From: Cryptomeria japonica
Taxonomy: Eukaryota; Streptophyta; Pinopsida; Cupressales; Cupressaceae
DNA length: 64,000 nt
NCBI RefSeq assembly: GCF_030272615.1
Contig: NC_081414.1
Location: 761,389,148-761,453,147 of the forward strand
Direction of reading: 5' to 3'
Shown piece after piece: positions 20,077-32,750 of the stretch; positions within the stretch are counted from its first letter, which is position 1, and each line of letters begins with the position of its first letter. The notes below the pieces were generated by a model. That model ran no database searches. It saw only the letters and a list, made by a program, of their open reading frames with translations, and was not told the origin of the DNA. A program made the position numbers and the translations under genes.

Positions 20077-21342
20077 TGATGAGTCATAGTTTTATGGTTC
20101 TTTTATAGATAGTTTGTCATCTTCAGGGATTTTTAGATTTGCTAATAGACTTCATAAACATACTGAATCAATCTTATATGCTTGTTTTGATAAGTCTTAT
20201 TATCTGTAGCTGAAACCTTTATTTTAATAGAGCCATGAACCTTATAAATGCAATTATAAGTATTTACTATTTTTATGTGTGACTAATGAATATGTTCAAA
20301 ATAAATGATCATGATGTGTGGATAGAATGTTTTGTCTAACCTTAGTGTGGATGCTGTGTAGAATGATCTTTATGAAGGAACATGGTCTCATTCATAGCAA
20401 CAGGGTAATGTGGACAAACAATGGACAACAAGGTAGGAAGAGTTCAAAAATATGTTGAAGACTTGTTCGCTACTGTCCCTACTCAATAAGGAGTCTACGG
20501 ACTAATTATGATATGTTAGTAAAGACTGTTAGTTGTCATGAGGGATGTTAGAGAGGATATAGGGAAAAGCTACAAATGTTCAAATAAGGACAAGAGTCTT
20601 GATTAGCTTAGCTTTCCTAAATTTTATGAGTTTTAGATAAAGCTTCCACATAGATAGTAGGAAGTGGAGTGTATGTTCAAGATTATTGTTAAGGACAAAT
20701 GTTATGAGTCCTTGGCACATTCCTGTGTTAGTTAGTTCTTGATTTTATATTAAAGTAATTTTATGCTGTTGAAGTTGATTCCTGAATAAAGAAGAGTATC
20801 TACTTTCCAAGTTAATATGGCATTTCTGATATGGTTGTGGGCTTAAACTATTAATTTCTGTTATAGTTCTTATTCCAAGAGACTTATCCAAGGCGTCCCA
20901 CTTGGTGAGAATTCTGTATGGTTGTCTTTTATGCACTTTGTTCTTTAAGTTCCTTAGTTCTATTTTGTTCACTTGCTCATTGTCTGTTCCCGTAGCTACA
21001 ATCTATAATTGTTCCTGCAACCACTGCAGGGCCAGATAGTTATTTCTGTACAAGTTGAAGAATTGGCATTTTGTTAGCAGAAATGAATGCTCTTTAAAGT
21101 CTTGATTTCAAGCATTTTCATTTTTAAAAAAAAGTTGTTTAATCACTTTGTCTAAAAATATGATAGACTTGTTCCTATATGTTCTTAGTGCATATACTTT
21201 GCAGTCCCATTTCAAGTTACACATCCATGGATTGATAAATAAATGAGTCAAAAGAATGGAATTCAGATAGTTGCTCAATGGAAACTTGTGTTTCAAGTTT
21301 GAGTACTTAGTTATGTATTATAGCCATTGTTTTGCACCCACA
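20077..21342 (+). repeat. 5' LTR of element B
   Basis: 1266 bp, from TGATGAGTCATAG to GCACCCACA, matching 40,449-41,730. The ORF on the minus strand at 20,745 is not kept open in the other copy. Confidence 0.9.
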
Positions 21343-21346
21343 TTTT

Positions 21347-21364
21347 TGGCATCGTTGCCGGGGA
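21347..21364 (+). other. Primer-binding site of element B (tRNA-Asp type)
   Basis: TGGCATCGTTGCCGGGGA, one base away from the common gypsy primer site TGGCGCCGTTGCCGGGG, complementary to plant tRNA-Asp. It lies 4 nt after the LTR. Confidence 0.8.
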
Positions 21365-21447
21365 TGGTGACAACTGAGAGTTTATGGGAACGGTAAGATT
21401 TCATCTATCAAAATAGTATATTAGCAACATTTCATTTTTAGTATAGT

Positions 21448-24300
21448 ATGTCATTTATGTATGTCATTTATGTTATTGAATGCAACATAGATGTTAACCT
21501 TTCAAAATCTGTATGCATCAAAGAAGAAGAGATCCCCTTGGGAGATTCCTTCCTTCCTAATTTGGATAACTCTGATGAATATCCACTTGAAAATCCCACT
21601 AAGCTGGAGAACTTGACCATTTTGTGCAACTCTTTGTAGACTTCGATAACTTAATTCCTCCACCAGAACTACCACTTGAGGAAGATCTAACCGTTGCATT
21701 AGTTGTTTACCAAGGCATTATGGCTAGTAGAGGTGGTGGTGGAAACAATCCACCTCCACCTCTTGAACTAACCTTCAAATTTCCCATACCTCCACAAGGA
21801 GCCCGTAAGGGGCTGCTGTCTCAGAGAGATCGGCAGGCTTCTGGGGTTATAAGTCCCTTGTTATTCTCAGTAGGTGGAAGTTGTGGTGATTGACAAATGG
21901 TTAATACCAAGCTACAGTTGTGTGAGAATTGGACAAAAAACTTATATATGGAGGTCGGTTGAAAGAATAGCCGAGTGCCAGGAGTGCACCAAGGTGGTTG
22001 TGGCAAACACCTTCTCCTAGGGGTGAAGAAGAGTAACCCTGCCCTCTAGTCTCAAGGAGATAGAGGTCCTACATGGATATTAAGGGTGAAGTAGAGTAAC
22101 CCTGCCTTATTATTGGATGGTGAGGTTTACTAGTGGATGTATACTCATGGTCCCTATCTTAGTGAAGTGGAGTAACTAAGCCAATGTTGGGGATGACTCC
22201 CGGGGAGTTGTCTATGACCCAAGGACTAGGGAAGTGAAGTACCTAGACCCTTGCGAGGAGGACGATCGTGCAATGGATTGTCTTGGTTGGGGAAGTGGAG
22301 TACCCAAGATCTTGTAAGGGGGATGGCCGTACAATGGGCTATCGATGTCAAAATGTTGGAGCTTGAGAGTTGGGCAAGCTATGTGGGTTGAGTTGCAGAG
22401 CCAGAAGTCCATGTGTCTTGTGGAACAAGTGGGGTGATGTGCCGGGCACACACCTATGTTACCTGAAGTGGGATTTGCATTGAGATCCAGGATCTCAAGA
22501 CCCTAGAGTGGGGGTCAAATGTGGTAGTAGGGACCGGGTTCCGAAAGTGTGCTCATGCCGAGCCGAGCCATGAGGCGAGTCCAAGAGGGTGACGAAGATG
22601 GATGAGTTGCATGACTGAAAAGAGGACATGGTCCATAGGTGAGTTGTTCTGGGAGCACAGCCAAGTTGAAGGAGAGTTCAACGACCAAGGATATTGGATT
22701 GGATCATGGAGCGAAGAGCTTGGTGCCCAAGTAGGAGTGCAAGGTGTTTTTTTAGTCTGAGAGACTTAGACTGGGTGTTTGCATGGAGCTGGTTATTGTG
22801 CACAGGATGTATAGGGAACCAGTTTCACCAATGAAGTCATGTAGACATTGGCCAGGGGCCCAAAGCAGTGTGACTTGGAGTCCTCATTTAGGAAGGGGTT
22901 CTGAGTTGTGTACTGGGTAAGTCATCACGGGCTCACAAGAGAGTCAGTGGTGCGCCAGGTTGAGTTCCAAAGGAGACAAGGTCTTTGTAGATTTGGAGCC
23001 TACGTGTGAAGCTACAACCAGGGGCGAGGTGCAACATGATCTATACCAGTGCTTCAAGAGTAGTCACAAATCTAGGGGCATGAACTTGTAATCGGGTGCT
23101 TGGGAAGTACTCGGGGTAGTGACCAATGAAAAAGTTGGAATTGTTTGTAGACTAGGCCAGGGGCCATCTCTTCATAACAATAAAGCTATCTATTGCCCCA
23201 ATATTGTGTTCATTGTGTGGAGATGGACAAACATGAAGCTAGCTCAGGGAGTCTAGTTGTCCCATGAGATATGTTTGGTGCTTGAGGGTTTAGAGGAGCT
23301 GAGGGAGGCCAACATGGGGCGCCAGTACTATGGGAGTGTTGGGCATGCTCTTGGAGTGTGCAGAGTTGGAGCCGAAGGACTTAAGGAGTTTCGGCAAGGG
23401 TTAGTGTTAGTAGTCAGGGTCTTATGGGGGACTCAAGAAGACGAAGGCATAGAGGAGACCTATAAGCTTGTACCAGGGGTGCAAGGGAGGTGTGACAAGA
23501 TAGTGCTAGAGTAGAGTCAGGGACTTGAAGGGAGTGCTAGGAGCATCTGGATGAAGGAGACCCGTGAGAGGCTTGGCATGCACTTCTATTCCGCATAGGT
23601 TTGTGTTAATGTGGTCAGGTGGTGGACAGTTGAAAAGGGATGGCGTAGTCTGGGAACAAGAAAGGACTTGTCCGCAATGGAAGTTGTGAGTAAGGTTTGC
23701 CAGTGCCGCATGAGGTTGGACCTCCTTTGGAAGGAAAAATCTTGTTTGGGCAACAGGTCGGTCTAGCCCCGTGACAGAGCCAATGCCAATCTGAAAAACA
23801 TCCCTCCTTCTTCTCTTCCTCACTTTTATGGCCTTATTATAGAAGATCTAGATACCTTTCTCTTTGAATTTAATTTCCTATGCAGAAGCTATGATTACAC
23901 TATTTATGGACACTACCTCAAATTGTTTCCATCCACCTTGAAGGATTCTGCTCTCTGATGGTTCATGTCTTTAGGAGAAGATTTTGTCACTGATTGGGAC
24001 AACATGAAAGAAAAATTCATTAATAAATACAAAGATTATTGTAGGGGAAGTGATATGAGAGGAGATGATATTTTTAGGATGCAACAAACAGATGAAGAGT
24101 CTGTAGAAGATTATGTAGGAAGGTTTCTCTTTTGTCTGAAGAAATCCCAACATAATCAGCTAAGTGAAGATTTATAGAAATTGGTCTTCTTAAGGGGAGT
24201 CAATGAAGAATGTATAGATTCTCTTAATCTTATGCCAGGAGGAGATATTACTCAAGCTACATGGAGTGACATACAACTACTCTGCCAAAATTAATCAAGA
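21448..24300 (+). pseudogene. Gag of element B, interrupted by solo LTR S
   Basis: The N-terminal part (21,448-21,803) has acidic and Pro-rich stretches (NNPPPPLELTF). The capsid-like part resumes at 23,782 with NLKNIPPSSLPHFYG, DTFLFEFNF and WFMSLGEDFVTDWDNMKEKF, typical of the retrotransposon gag domain of Athila/Tat. Removing S with one GAGCC copy joins the two parts in frame, which shows that gag was open at that spot when S inserted. Stops at about 23,958 and 24,176 break it now. Confidence 0.82.
21804..23776. repeat. Solo LTR S inside gag of element B
   Basis: A 1973 bp block, more G-rich than its surroundings, has no coding match and interrupts gag. It is flanked by GAGCC at 21,799-21,803 and 23,777-23,781, a 5 bp target duplication. 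It starts CGTAAGGGG (probably TG mutated to CG) and ends CCCCGTGACA. No internal region or second LTR exists, so it is a solo LTR, orientation not certain. It contains five spaced copies of a GAAGTGGAGTACCC-like word (22,025-22,320). ORFs at 23,257 and 23,506 look like chance. Confidence 0.8.
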
Positions 24301-25432
24301 GTTGCATTAAGAAAGCCCAGAGGATCCAAGTACATGTCATCAGGAAACAAATCTAACTGTAGAGTTTCAAAAATGGAGTTCACCAATCTGCTCAAAGATT
24401 TTCAGCATGACATCATCAACAATATGGCCACACAAATTGATATGCTCCAAGACAAATAGGAACAAGAGGTTCTAGAAGCAATGTTGTTTGAATTCTGTCC
24501 ACATTGCAGACAAAAGAAAAAGGAGTGCAGATGTAAAAAGTTGGCCAACTGTTGACAACAAAATGCATCAGCCGAACTTTCATTGAATTAAGGACGATGA
24601 AGGAAAAATTTTCTTTGTGGCATAAAGAAAACCATGGGTTCAAAGATAAGGTATGCCACCTTATCCTTTATCTTGTAATGGTCCATATTTATATGCATCC
24701 AATAATCAATGGAAAAAATAATATCTTCCTAATATTGGCAATTATGGGAACCCTCAACGGAACTATCAACCTAATTATTGGTTTGGACCTCAAGCTCAAT
24801 GATAACCACCTCAAGGAAACTGGAAGCCACCTCAAATGAATTGGTAGGCTCAGCAACCTAGCTGGCCCCAACAACAACCTTGGAGTGGACAACAATGGCC
24901 TAACCAGGTTAATCCATCTCCAACCTCTCAGCCAACTATAATGCCACTTGTAAATGTTTTGCCGAGACCTACACAACTTCCCATCCAACCTGCCCCTAAT
25001 CCTAATAATAAACCACAACAAAAACCTATGTATTTAGTAGAGTTTAACCAATATCTTGCATACTCAGTTAATATCAGTGATGTTCATCTAAGATCAGGAA
25101 AAACTTTGCAATCATCAGTTACTCCAGTAATCATAGAGTTAACCAATGAGGAGGAAGAAATAGTTGAACCAACCCCAGTTTTGACACCTAATGACCCTAA
25201 GGATCCAAACCCTCCATTCCCTTAAACATTAGCTCAACCAAAATTAATTCCCAAGCTAACATTTGATTTTTTAGATCAACTTAAGCAAGTCACCATAAAA
25301 ATTCCTCTTTTCTAGGCCATTAATGATATACCTATACATAGCAAAGATATTAGGGAAGCTTGTTTAAAGAAACCTAGATGGAAGAAAAAAAACCCTATAA
25401 CAGTTCATGTTTTAGGTAAACTAGCTGACATC
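24301..25432 (+). pseudogene. Gag C-terminus and protease linker of element B
   Basis: This part has a Cys-rich word (CPHCRQKKKECRC, about 24,496), which is not a standard knuckle, then a Gln/Asn/Pro-rich stretch (24,840-25,020) and an acidic linker (25,130-25,220). It ends with the pre-protease block before 25,433. There are stops near 24,422-24,460, 24,838 and 25,223. This composition is usual between capsid and protease of Athila-like elements. Confidence 0.6.
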
Positions 25433-25882
25433 ATGCTGGGTAAAGTGATCATACCTAAGTATTCAGACCCTGGTAGTCCAGTCTTTTTAATTATGATAAA
25501 TGGAGTCATGATTCAAAATGCTCTCATAGGCTTAGGAGCTGCTATTAATGTAATGACCAAGGAAATTATGAAAAGTCTAAACTTGGCCCATATAAGACCC
25601 ACTCATACAATTCTCCAATTAGCTTATAGTTCCACAGTTAAACCAGATGGTATCATAGAAGACATTGTAGTAACTCTTGAATCTTGGGAGTATCTTGCTG
25701 ATTTTATGATTCTATCACCAAAGACTACTTTGGGAGGCTATCCAGTTATTTTGGGAAGGCCTTGGTTGGCTACTGCAGATGCTTATATTGGTTGTAGATC
25801 TGGGAACATGACTATTTCAAATGGAGATAGTACAAAAAAATTGACACTCTTTCCACCTGCTCAACCTCAAGAAGAATCATAG
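25433..25882 (+). pseudogene. Retropepsin-like protease of element B
   Basis: 149 codons. The active-site block reads LIGLGAAINVM where related elements have DLGASINVM, so the catalytic Asp is Gly. The flap region and the closing 'PVILGRPWLATADAYI' are well kept. The protease would cut the Gag-Pol polyprotein. The Asp loss suggests an inactive copy. Confidence 0.8.
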
Positions 25883-25900
25883 AACCTTGTCTGGCCTAAT

Positions 25901-27000
25901 TTGGGAGATGAATCTAAAGAAGATGCTAAATATGAGGCAAAAATTATGATTGATAGAGGTCCTCTTCTCCATCTCTATGATGAAGATAAATTGTTGATAC
26001 AAGTTTTGAATAATACATGTACACAAGAAGCTCCAACAAAAGATACCGTTGATAATTCTGAATGCTCTTCAAAACAACTATTACAAACATTTGATTTGCT
26101 TACTCTAGCATTTCTTCACACCTTGTTACCTCAAGAAGTCAAGCTACCTAGTGTGAATGAAGCGTCAATGAAAGAAATGACTAAACAAATTGAAGTGGCA
26201 ACTAGAAAAAAAATCATTATTAACAATCAACTCTCAACACAGTAGGAGCAGTAATTGAGAGAATTGTTGCAGGAAAAACAATTTGCCTTTGCTTGGGATT
26301 ATATTGATATGGTGGGCTTAGATCCTAAGCTATGTAATCACATAATTTACATTCAAGAGAACACTAAGCCAATCAGACAGCCTCAAAGAAGAGTTAATCT
26401 AACCCTTAGAGAAATTGTGAAGACAAAATTACAAAAGCTATTGGATGCCAGATTCATCTACCCCATCTTAGACAGCCAATGGATTTCACCATTGGTAATT
26501 GTTCCTAAAAAGAATGGTAAATGGAGAGTGTGTGTAGATTACATAGAATTTAACAAATCTACAAAAAATATCACTTTCCCCTACCTTTCATTGATCAGGT
26601 ACTTGACTCTCTGGCAGGTAAGAAATATTTCTCATTTCTTGATGGGTTTAGTGGTTATAATCAGATACATATTTCACTAGAGGACCATGACAAGACAACT
26701 TTCACTTGTCCCTGGGGAACTTATGCTTACTATGTCCTTCCATTTGGGTTATGTAATGCTCCAACAATATTTGAAAGAGAAGTTCTGAGTATTTTTGCAT
26801 ATATCTCACACAGTTGTATGGAGATCTATATGGATGATTTCACCACATATGGTGATGAATTTCAAGAAGCACTTGATAATCTATCCAAGGTGCTACAAAG
26901 GTGCCAAGATCATAATCTATCCCTTAATAGTGAGAAATGATTTCTTATGATGAAAGAGGGAGTAGTCCTAGGACATTACATTTCAGCCAAAGGAATTCAG
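25901..27000 (+). pseudogene. Reverse transcriptase of element B
   Basis: An acidic linker (25,901-26,245) precedes RT. From 26,255 the sequence shows 'PLVIVPKKNGKWRVCVDY' and then shifts frame near 26,590. In the new frame it continues with FLDGFSGYNQI, PFGLCNAPTIF and the catalytic YMDD at 26,827-26,838. A stop follows at 26,938. This is a clear gypsy RT, inactive through a frameshift and stops. Confidence 0.88.
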
Positions 27001-27849
27001 GTGGACCCTGCTAAAATTGAGGTAATTCAAACTCTTCTAGTCCCTACCAAGCAAAAATATGTATGCAATTTTTTGGGGTATGCTCGTTACTATAGGAGAT
27101 TTATCAAAAAAATTAGTACCATTTCAAGCCCTTTTCATAGTCTTTTGTTAGAAGATGTTGACTTTCAATGGACACCATTGTGTGACAAAGCATTTCAAGA
27201 GCTCAAAATAGTACTCACACAGGCACCAGTCCTAGAAGGCCCCAAGTGGAACCTGCCTTTCTATATATATACTGATGCCTCTAATCATGCAGTGGGAGTG
27301 GTTCTTGCTAAAAAAGAAGGAGCCTTAGAAAATGCAGTCTATTTCAGTAGTAAAAACTTGTAGGGAGCTGAACTCAATTACATAGTTACAAAGAAGGAGA
27401 TGTTAGCAATCATATATGCTCTCAATAAGTTTAGACATTACATTACATGATACCAAGTCTTTGTTTATACTGATCATACAACAATAAGATACCTTATGAA
27501 CAAGCCAATTATTTCAAGAATGCTGGCAAGATGGGTTTTCTTGATGCAAGGATTTGATATTACCATCATTGACAAACCAGGAAAGACAAATGTTGTTGCT
27601 GATTTCTTATCTAGACTTACATACCAACCTGATGAGCCTAAAATAGATGACTCTTTTCCAGATGAGCATTTGTTTGCAATCACAGTGCATATACCATGGT
27701 ATGCATATATAGCTAATTACTTAGTTATGGGTAAGGTACCTAACTCCTTTTTTCTAAAGGACAAAATAATTTTGATTGAAAAGAGCTTTCCATACACATG
27801 GGTAAATCGATGTTTGTTCTATACTGGCCCAGACAATGTTGTGAGAAGA
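27001..27849 (+). pseudogene. RNase H and connection of element B
   Basis: The block FLGYARYYRRFIKKIS is followed by FYIYTDASNHAVGVVL (first catalytic Asp), the KKEMLAIIYAL Glu motif, and YTDHTTIRYL (second Asp). 'ADFLSRLTY' closes RNase H. Stops occur at 27,361 and near 27,450. RNase H degrades RNA in the cDNA hybrid. Confidence 0.85.
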
Positions 27850-28370
27850 TGAATTACAGAAGATGAAAAATTTGACATTCTCCATGCATGCCACAATGAA
27901 CCTTGTGGTGGTCATTTTGCAACCAAAAGGATAGCCATCAAGATACTTAACACATGGTATTATTGGCCTACTCTACATAAGCATGCAACAAACTATACTA
28001 GAAAATGTGATAGATGCCAAAGGATGGGGCACCCAACAAAGTCAGATGAGATGCAAATGTATCCATAGGTAGTTGTTACCCCATTTGATAAATGGAGTAT
28101 GGACTTTGTTGGTCCAATTGATCCTTCATCTAATGGAAAATCCTACATCTTAGTCCGTACCAGCTACCTAACTAAATGGGTTGAAGTCAAAGCAATAAAA
28201 CATGCTAGGGACAATAAAGTTGCAGAGTTCTTGTATGAGGATATATTTACCAGATATCGAGTACCTCAAGAACTTGTAACTAATCAAGGTGCACAATTTA
28301 TATCTAACCTGATTGCTTCTATGATAGAGGAATATAATATTAGACATGAAAAGTCTACACCCTATCATCC
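27850..28370 (+). pseudogene. Integrase of element B, N-terminal part
   Basis: The HHCC zinc region is visible (HACHNEPCGGHF and CDRCQRMGHP), then the core with MDFVGPI (first Asp) and VTNQGAQFI where the second Asp (TDxG) is Asn. Element D breaks the frame at YHP, before the catalytic Glu. The rest is at 36,493. Confidence 0.87.
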
Positions 28371-30187
28371 TGGTGCAGGAGCACCCAGTGAAGCTAATGT
28401 AGCACTTCATCAAATTTTGGTTTGAAATGGCCTATGTTGGTCACAATTGAATAATATTTTTGTATGTCCAAAGGGTGTGTTTAGTGTGTTTAAGTGTCAT
28501 TTTGTCTTAGTTTTGTTTGTTGAGTTTTTGGTCTGTTTTTGACCTTTTTTATGCTTTGTAAGCCTAGAATGGGCAAAATGTGGAAATGTCGTCAAAACTC
28601 CTTATAAAGCCTTGTTAGGCATTGAAATATGTTTGTGTGGTTCTAGGAAACCATTTCACATGGTGGAGTTAAGTCTATTTGGCTCACAAGTCAAAAATGC
28701 CCATTGTACCAAAAAGTGTCAATGTTGTCAAGCAACATTTTGACAATATTTGGACAAATTTGTAAAACAATGAAAAAAGGTGGTTATTGGTCCATACCTG
28801 GACATGATTTAGGTGGTGAGTGACTATTTAAATCCTCCCACAACATTATATCTGGTTGGCATTCAAAGAAAATAAAAAACACAATACAAAAACTCAGAAA
28901 TTTTATCCTTTTTCTTGCACTTTTTGCTCCATATGGCATAGCAGTTCGTACTTCTTGTGCATTTGGCTATACTATTTTCATTTGGGAAGTTGTGCCATGT
29001 TTTATTGAATCTCTTGAACTTGGGTTTGAGTTTTGGTGTGGAGTTTTAGCACTGTAACAAAATTGTTTTGTTTTAACCCTGTTCTCGGTTGAGTAAGGGT
29101 TTGGCTTCAATAATGGAAGCAACTTGATTTTCTTTGGCTCTTTCTCCATGGTCTCTGAAAGTCAAGTTTATGTATATAGCCTTCTTGTACATACAAGTTT
29201 TTGTTTGTTGGTAATGACAAAGAAAGTGGTTTTTATTGTTAACTAGGCGAGCTCCTATAGCTCGGCTAGTGAACCTTCATGGTGAAAAACAAAGGTTCTC
29301 TACAAACCCTCACTAAGTGAACCTTATTTTGGTTTCCCAAGGTGGATTGAAGTTTGGAAAGAGTTTTTAAACTAGATGGAAGGGTGTTTCAGTGAATAAT
29401 TAGCTGGGAAATGTATTTTGAGCAGTCAAAGTATAGTAAGACAATGGTTTTGAGCATTTTTCCTTTTGAAACTTGGTGGCACATCAAGTGTTTGACTTTA
29501 TACTTATAGGAAAGGAAGTTGAAAAGATTCATAATAATTTTAAAGACCTTCTCAAGAGATTTTTTGGTTTGAAGAAGTGTTTGGAATGGCGTTAAGGTTT
29601 TAGAAGACTTAAAACTTTTGAAAACCCTAGTTTTTAGGTACCTACATAGGACAGTGGTTGTACGGCCCTGTCAAACCTCCTCATAGAAAAAATATGAAAT
29701 ATCTCCATAAAAGGTGTCCATAAGTGCAAAGGTTTTATGGGGCGTTTTGTCAGTTTGTGGAGTTATAAGCACATTTGCAGTTTCAAAGGGCTAATTGGGG
29801 CTCTCTTCTTGTAGCCCTGTTTTGAGCTTTTCTTCAAATTGGGTAAGAAGAAAATTGGATAGACCACCAAACCAAGTTGAAATAAGCCTAAGAGGATGCT
29901 AGTTAATTTCCTAGACCTCCTGTAACTCTTGGTGAGTGATCTTGGTGGTTGGAGCTAAAGTAGTAAAGTCTCACCTTTGTGAGACTTGAGAGCAAGTTTG
30001 AATAAGAACAAGAACTAACATGGTAGGAAGATCTCAGGGTTGGTATGAAGCATAGAGAAGGAAAAACACCAAAGAAATAGTACCTAAACAAGTGAAAAAA
30101 CCTTCAACAATTACCCTTGAAGGAACTTGCAAACTAAATTGATTACAAACCCACAATTTGAGCCAATTTTTGAGTATCTCCTTATCA
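28371..30187 (+). repeat. 5' LTR of element D
   Basis: 1817 bp, from TGGTGCAGGAGCACC to CTCCTTATCA. It is about 160 bp longer than the 3' LTR because of a segment near 29,890-30,050 missing from the other copy. Short ORFs inside (28,967 minus, 29,903 minus) are chance frames. Confidence 0.92.
28824..28833 (+). promoter_or_regulatory. TATA-like box of element D 5' LTR
   Basis: CTATTTAAAT, conserved as CTATTTAAAG in the 3' LTR (about 35,292). Likely basal promoter of D. Confidence 0.45.
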
Positions 30188-30190
30188 TAG

Positions 30191-30202
30191 TGGTATCAGA
30201 AC
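30191..30202 (+). other. Primer-binding site of element D (initiator tRNA-Met)
   Basis: TGGTATCAGAAC, 3 nt after the LTR; the first ten bases match the complement of initiator tRNA-Met. Confidence 0.75.
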
Positions 30203-30224
30203 AAGAAGTAAGTCTTGGGTAGAA

Positions 30225-31358
30225 GTGAGTAGTTTCAAGATGGTGTCCAACACTAAGTTAGCCAAGGAGGGAGAAGACCAAGAAGAGGAAAACAAAGCAC
30301 TAAAGGAGGGATTGGAGCAGCTAGAGATAAAACTAGTTTCAGTAGAGGTCAGGACTAGAGAAGTGAGTGATAAGGTAAAAGATAAGGGCAAATTGGTAGC
30401 AATAGAAGATGAGATCCCTATACCTAACCTTGTTCTAGAAAAAGAACCTTTCTTGAAGGCCTTGAAGGCTTTTAGTGGAAAAACCTTCGAAGGTGTAGCT
30501 CTTTTTAGTGGCAAGATGGATCCAAATTTAGTCATGGAGTGGATTGAAGGCCTGGAGAATCACTTTGAATGTGATGGGGTGACAAAGGCCTAGAAGGTGA
30601 AGGTAGCTAAGTCTAGGTTGAGAGGGGTTGCCTTAACATGGTGGAAGTTCATTCAAACTGAGAGAGAAAAAGAAGGGAAACAACCCATAGCAACCTGGAA
30701 GGGATTGGTGTCTAAGGTCAAGGAAACCTACATACCAGATGATTATGAAATCCAATTACATAAGAAGAGGCAGAATTTGAGGCAAAGGGAGTTAGATGTG
30801 AGCAGCTATACAGAGGAGTTTCAAAGACTATTTTTAAGGTCAAAGGTTGTGGAAGATGAGAGCATAAAAGCTACAAGATATCTCAATGGCTTGAGATGGA
30901 ATATACAAGAAGAGTTGAGTTTTTTGTGTCCCAATACAATGCATAAGTGCTACCAACTGGCACTCAAGGTGGAAGAGAAAAGTTGGAAGAAGCAAGAACA
31001 AAGCAACAAAGGCAGAGGTAGGGGAAGAGATGGTAGAGGCCATAGAGGCAATTTTGGTGGAAGAGGAGCAGATCAAAGGTCCCAAGGAGAGTCCAAACTT
31101 ATAGATCACAGTGGGGATTCTAATAGAAAGAGTAACTATAGAGGGAGGGGATCTAGCAACCCGGGTAGAGGTAGATCTAGTGGACTAGGAAGAGGGTCCT
31201 ACTTCTCCACCATGAAGTGTTACAATTGCCAAAAGTTGGGTCATCCTGCCTATAGATGCCCTAAGAAATCTTCTTCATCTCAAGGAGGTGAAAGAAGAGT
31301 GACATATGTGCAAGAAGATGCAGCAAGCGGTAAGACACAAAAAGTTAGCTTAGCTTAA
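30225..31358 (+). pseudogene. Gag of element D
   Basis: The frame opens at 30,225 near an ATG at 30,240. It has a short coiled coil, then the capsid domain (MEWIEGLENHFECD, then ALTWWKF, then 'YTEEFQRLFLRSKVVEDE'). A Gly/Arg-rich stretch and one CCHC knuckle, CYNCQKLGHPAYRC (31,218-31,259), follow. A TAG at 30,594 splits it in frame and another stop ends it at 31,358. Gag forms the particle and binds RNA. Confidence 0.88.
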
Positions 31359-31796
31359 GAAGATGGGGAAATTTTAATGATGAGAAGAATCTTGATTAAG
31401 GAGCCAATCAAAGAGGAACCAACTCAAAGAAGATCTTTATTTAGAATCAAGTGCAAGATCATGGGTAAGGTTTGCAGAGTGGTGATAGATTTAGGGTCTA
31501 CAGACAATATTGTGTTAGAGGAAGCTTAAAATCAACTTAAATTGGAGAGAATTCCACATAGTAGTCCATATAAGGTCAATTGGCTCAACAAGGAGAAACA
31601 TGTGGTGGTGAATGAACAAGCTTGGGTTGAGTTCACAATAGAGGGTTATAAGGATAAAATCTTGTGTGACATACTCCCAATGGATGCTTGCCACCTACTT
31701 TTGGGTAGGCCGTGGAAATTTGATAGAAAATCCATTCATAATGCTGATAAGAACTCTTATTCTTTTCAAAAAGATGGAGTTACATACAAAATTTAG
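31359..31796 (+). pseudogene. Protease of element D
   Basis: Same frame as gag. The active-site block is VVIDLGSTDNIV, where family members have DSGST or DTGST, so Asp is kept but the second residue changed. The end is DACHLLLGRPW. A TAA at about 31,528 and a TAG at 31,794 interrupt it. Confidence 0.82.
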
Positions 31797-32750
31797 TCCT
31801 TAAATGATGAAGGAGAGGGCAATAATTCCAAAAACCCAAATGCCTTGTTGGTGAGTAAAAAAGAGTTCATAAACACACTTGAAGAGGGTGAAGGAGTGGG
31901 GTTCGCTATCATAGTGAAACCAAAGGAAGAAAAGAAAGAAAAGAAGGTTCAAATACCTCATGAAGTGCAACAAATACTAGACAACTTTAAAGAAATCATA
32001 AGTGATGGAGCACCAACAACCCTACCAACTACTAGAGCCATAAGCCATCAAATTGACTTCAAACCTAGAGCCTCATTACCCAACAAAGCAACCTACAAGA
32101 TGACCCCATAACAAAATAAAGAAGTGGATAGACAAGTACAAGAGTTGTTAGATCAAGATTTGATAAAGAAGAGCATAAGTCCTTGTGCCGTACCTACATT
32201 GTTAGCACCAAAGAAAGGAGGAACATGGAGGCTATGCATAGATTCAAGAGCCATTAACAAAATCACTATTAGATACAGATTCCCTATCCCAAGGATTCAA
32301 GATTTGATGGATTGCTTGGGAGGTGAAAAGTATTTCACAAAGTTTGATCTCAAGAGTGGTTACCACCAGATCAGGATAAAGGAAGGTGATGAGTGGAAAA
32401 AAACCTTCAAAACTAATGAAGGACTTTATGAGTGGCTTGTTATGCCATTCGGTCTCACAAATGCTCCCAATACATTCATGAGACTCATGAATGAAGTTCT
32501 TAAAGATTTTATTAGTAAATTTGTTATTGTATACTTAGATGATATCTTGATTTTAAGTAGAACTAAAGATGAACATCTAAAGCATCTTAAAATTGTATTG
32601 CAACAATTGTATGATGAGCAACTAACAATAAACTCGGAGAAGTGTGAGTTTATGAAGCAGGAACTAGTCTATCTTGGTTTTGTAGTTTCAGGTGGAGACT
32701 TGAAAATGGACACATCAAAGGTGGAAGCCATCACCAAAAACAACAAGTGA
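31797..32750 (+). pseudogene. Reverse transcriptase of element D
   Basis: The linker (KPKEEKKEKKVQIP) leads into RT with one TAA at 32,109-32,111. All main RT motifs are present: '[19 protein letters not shown]', [24 protein letters not shown], and YLDD at 32,532-32,543. A frameshift occurs near 32,745-32,770. Apart from this the domain looks well preserved. Confidence 0.92.

Noticed and set aside
23257-23823. ORFs of 85 and 105 codons at the end of solo LTR S
   Set aside because: On opposite strands, no domain, inside an LTR.
30185-30535. 116-codon minus-strand ORF opposite the D gag
   Set aside because: Shadow of the gag coding strand.
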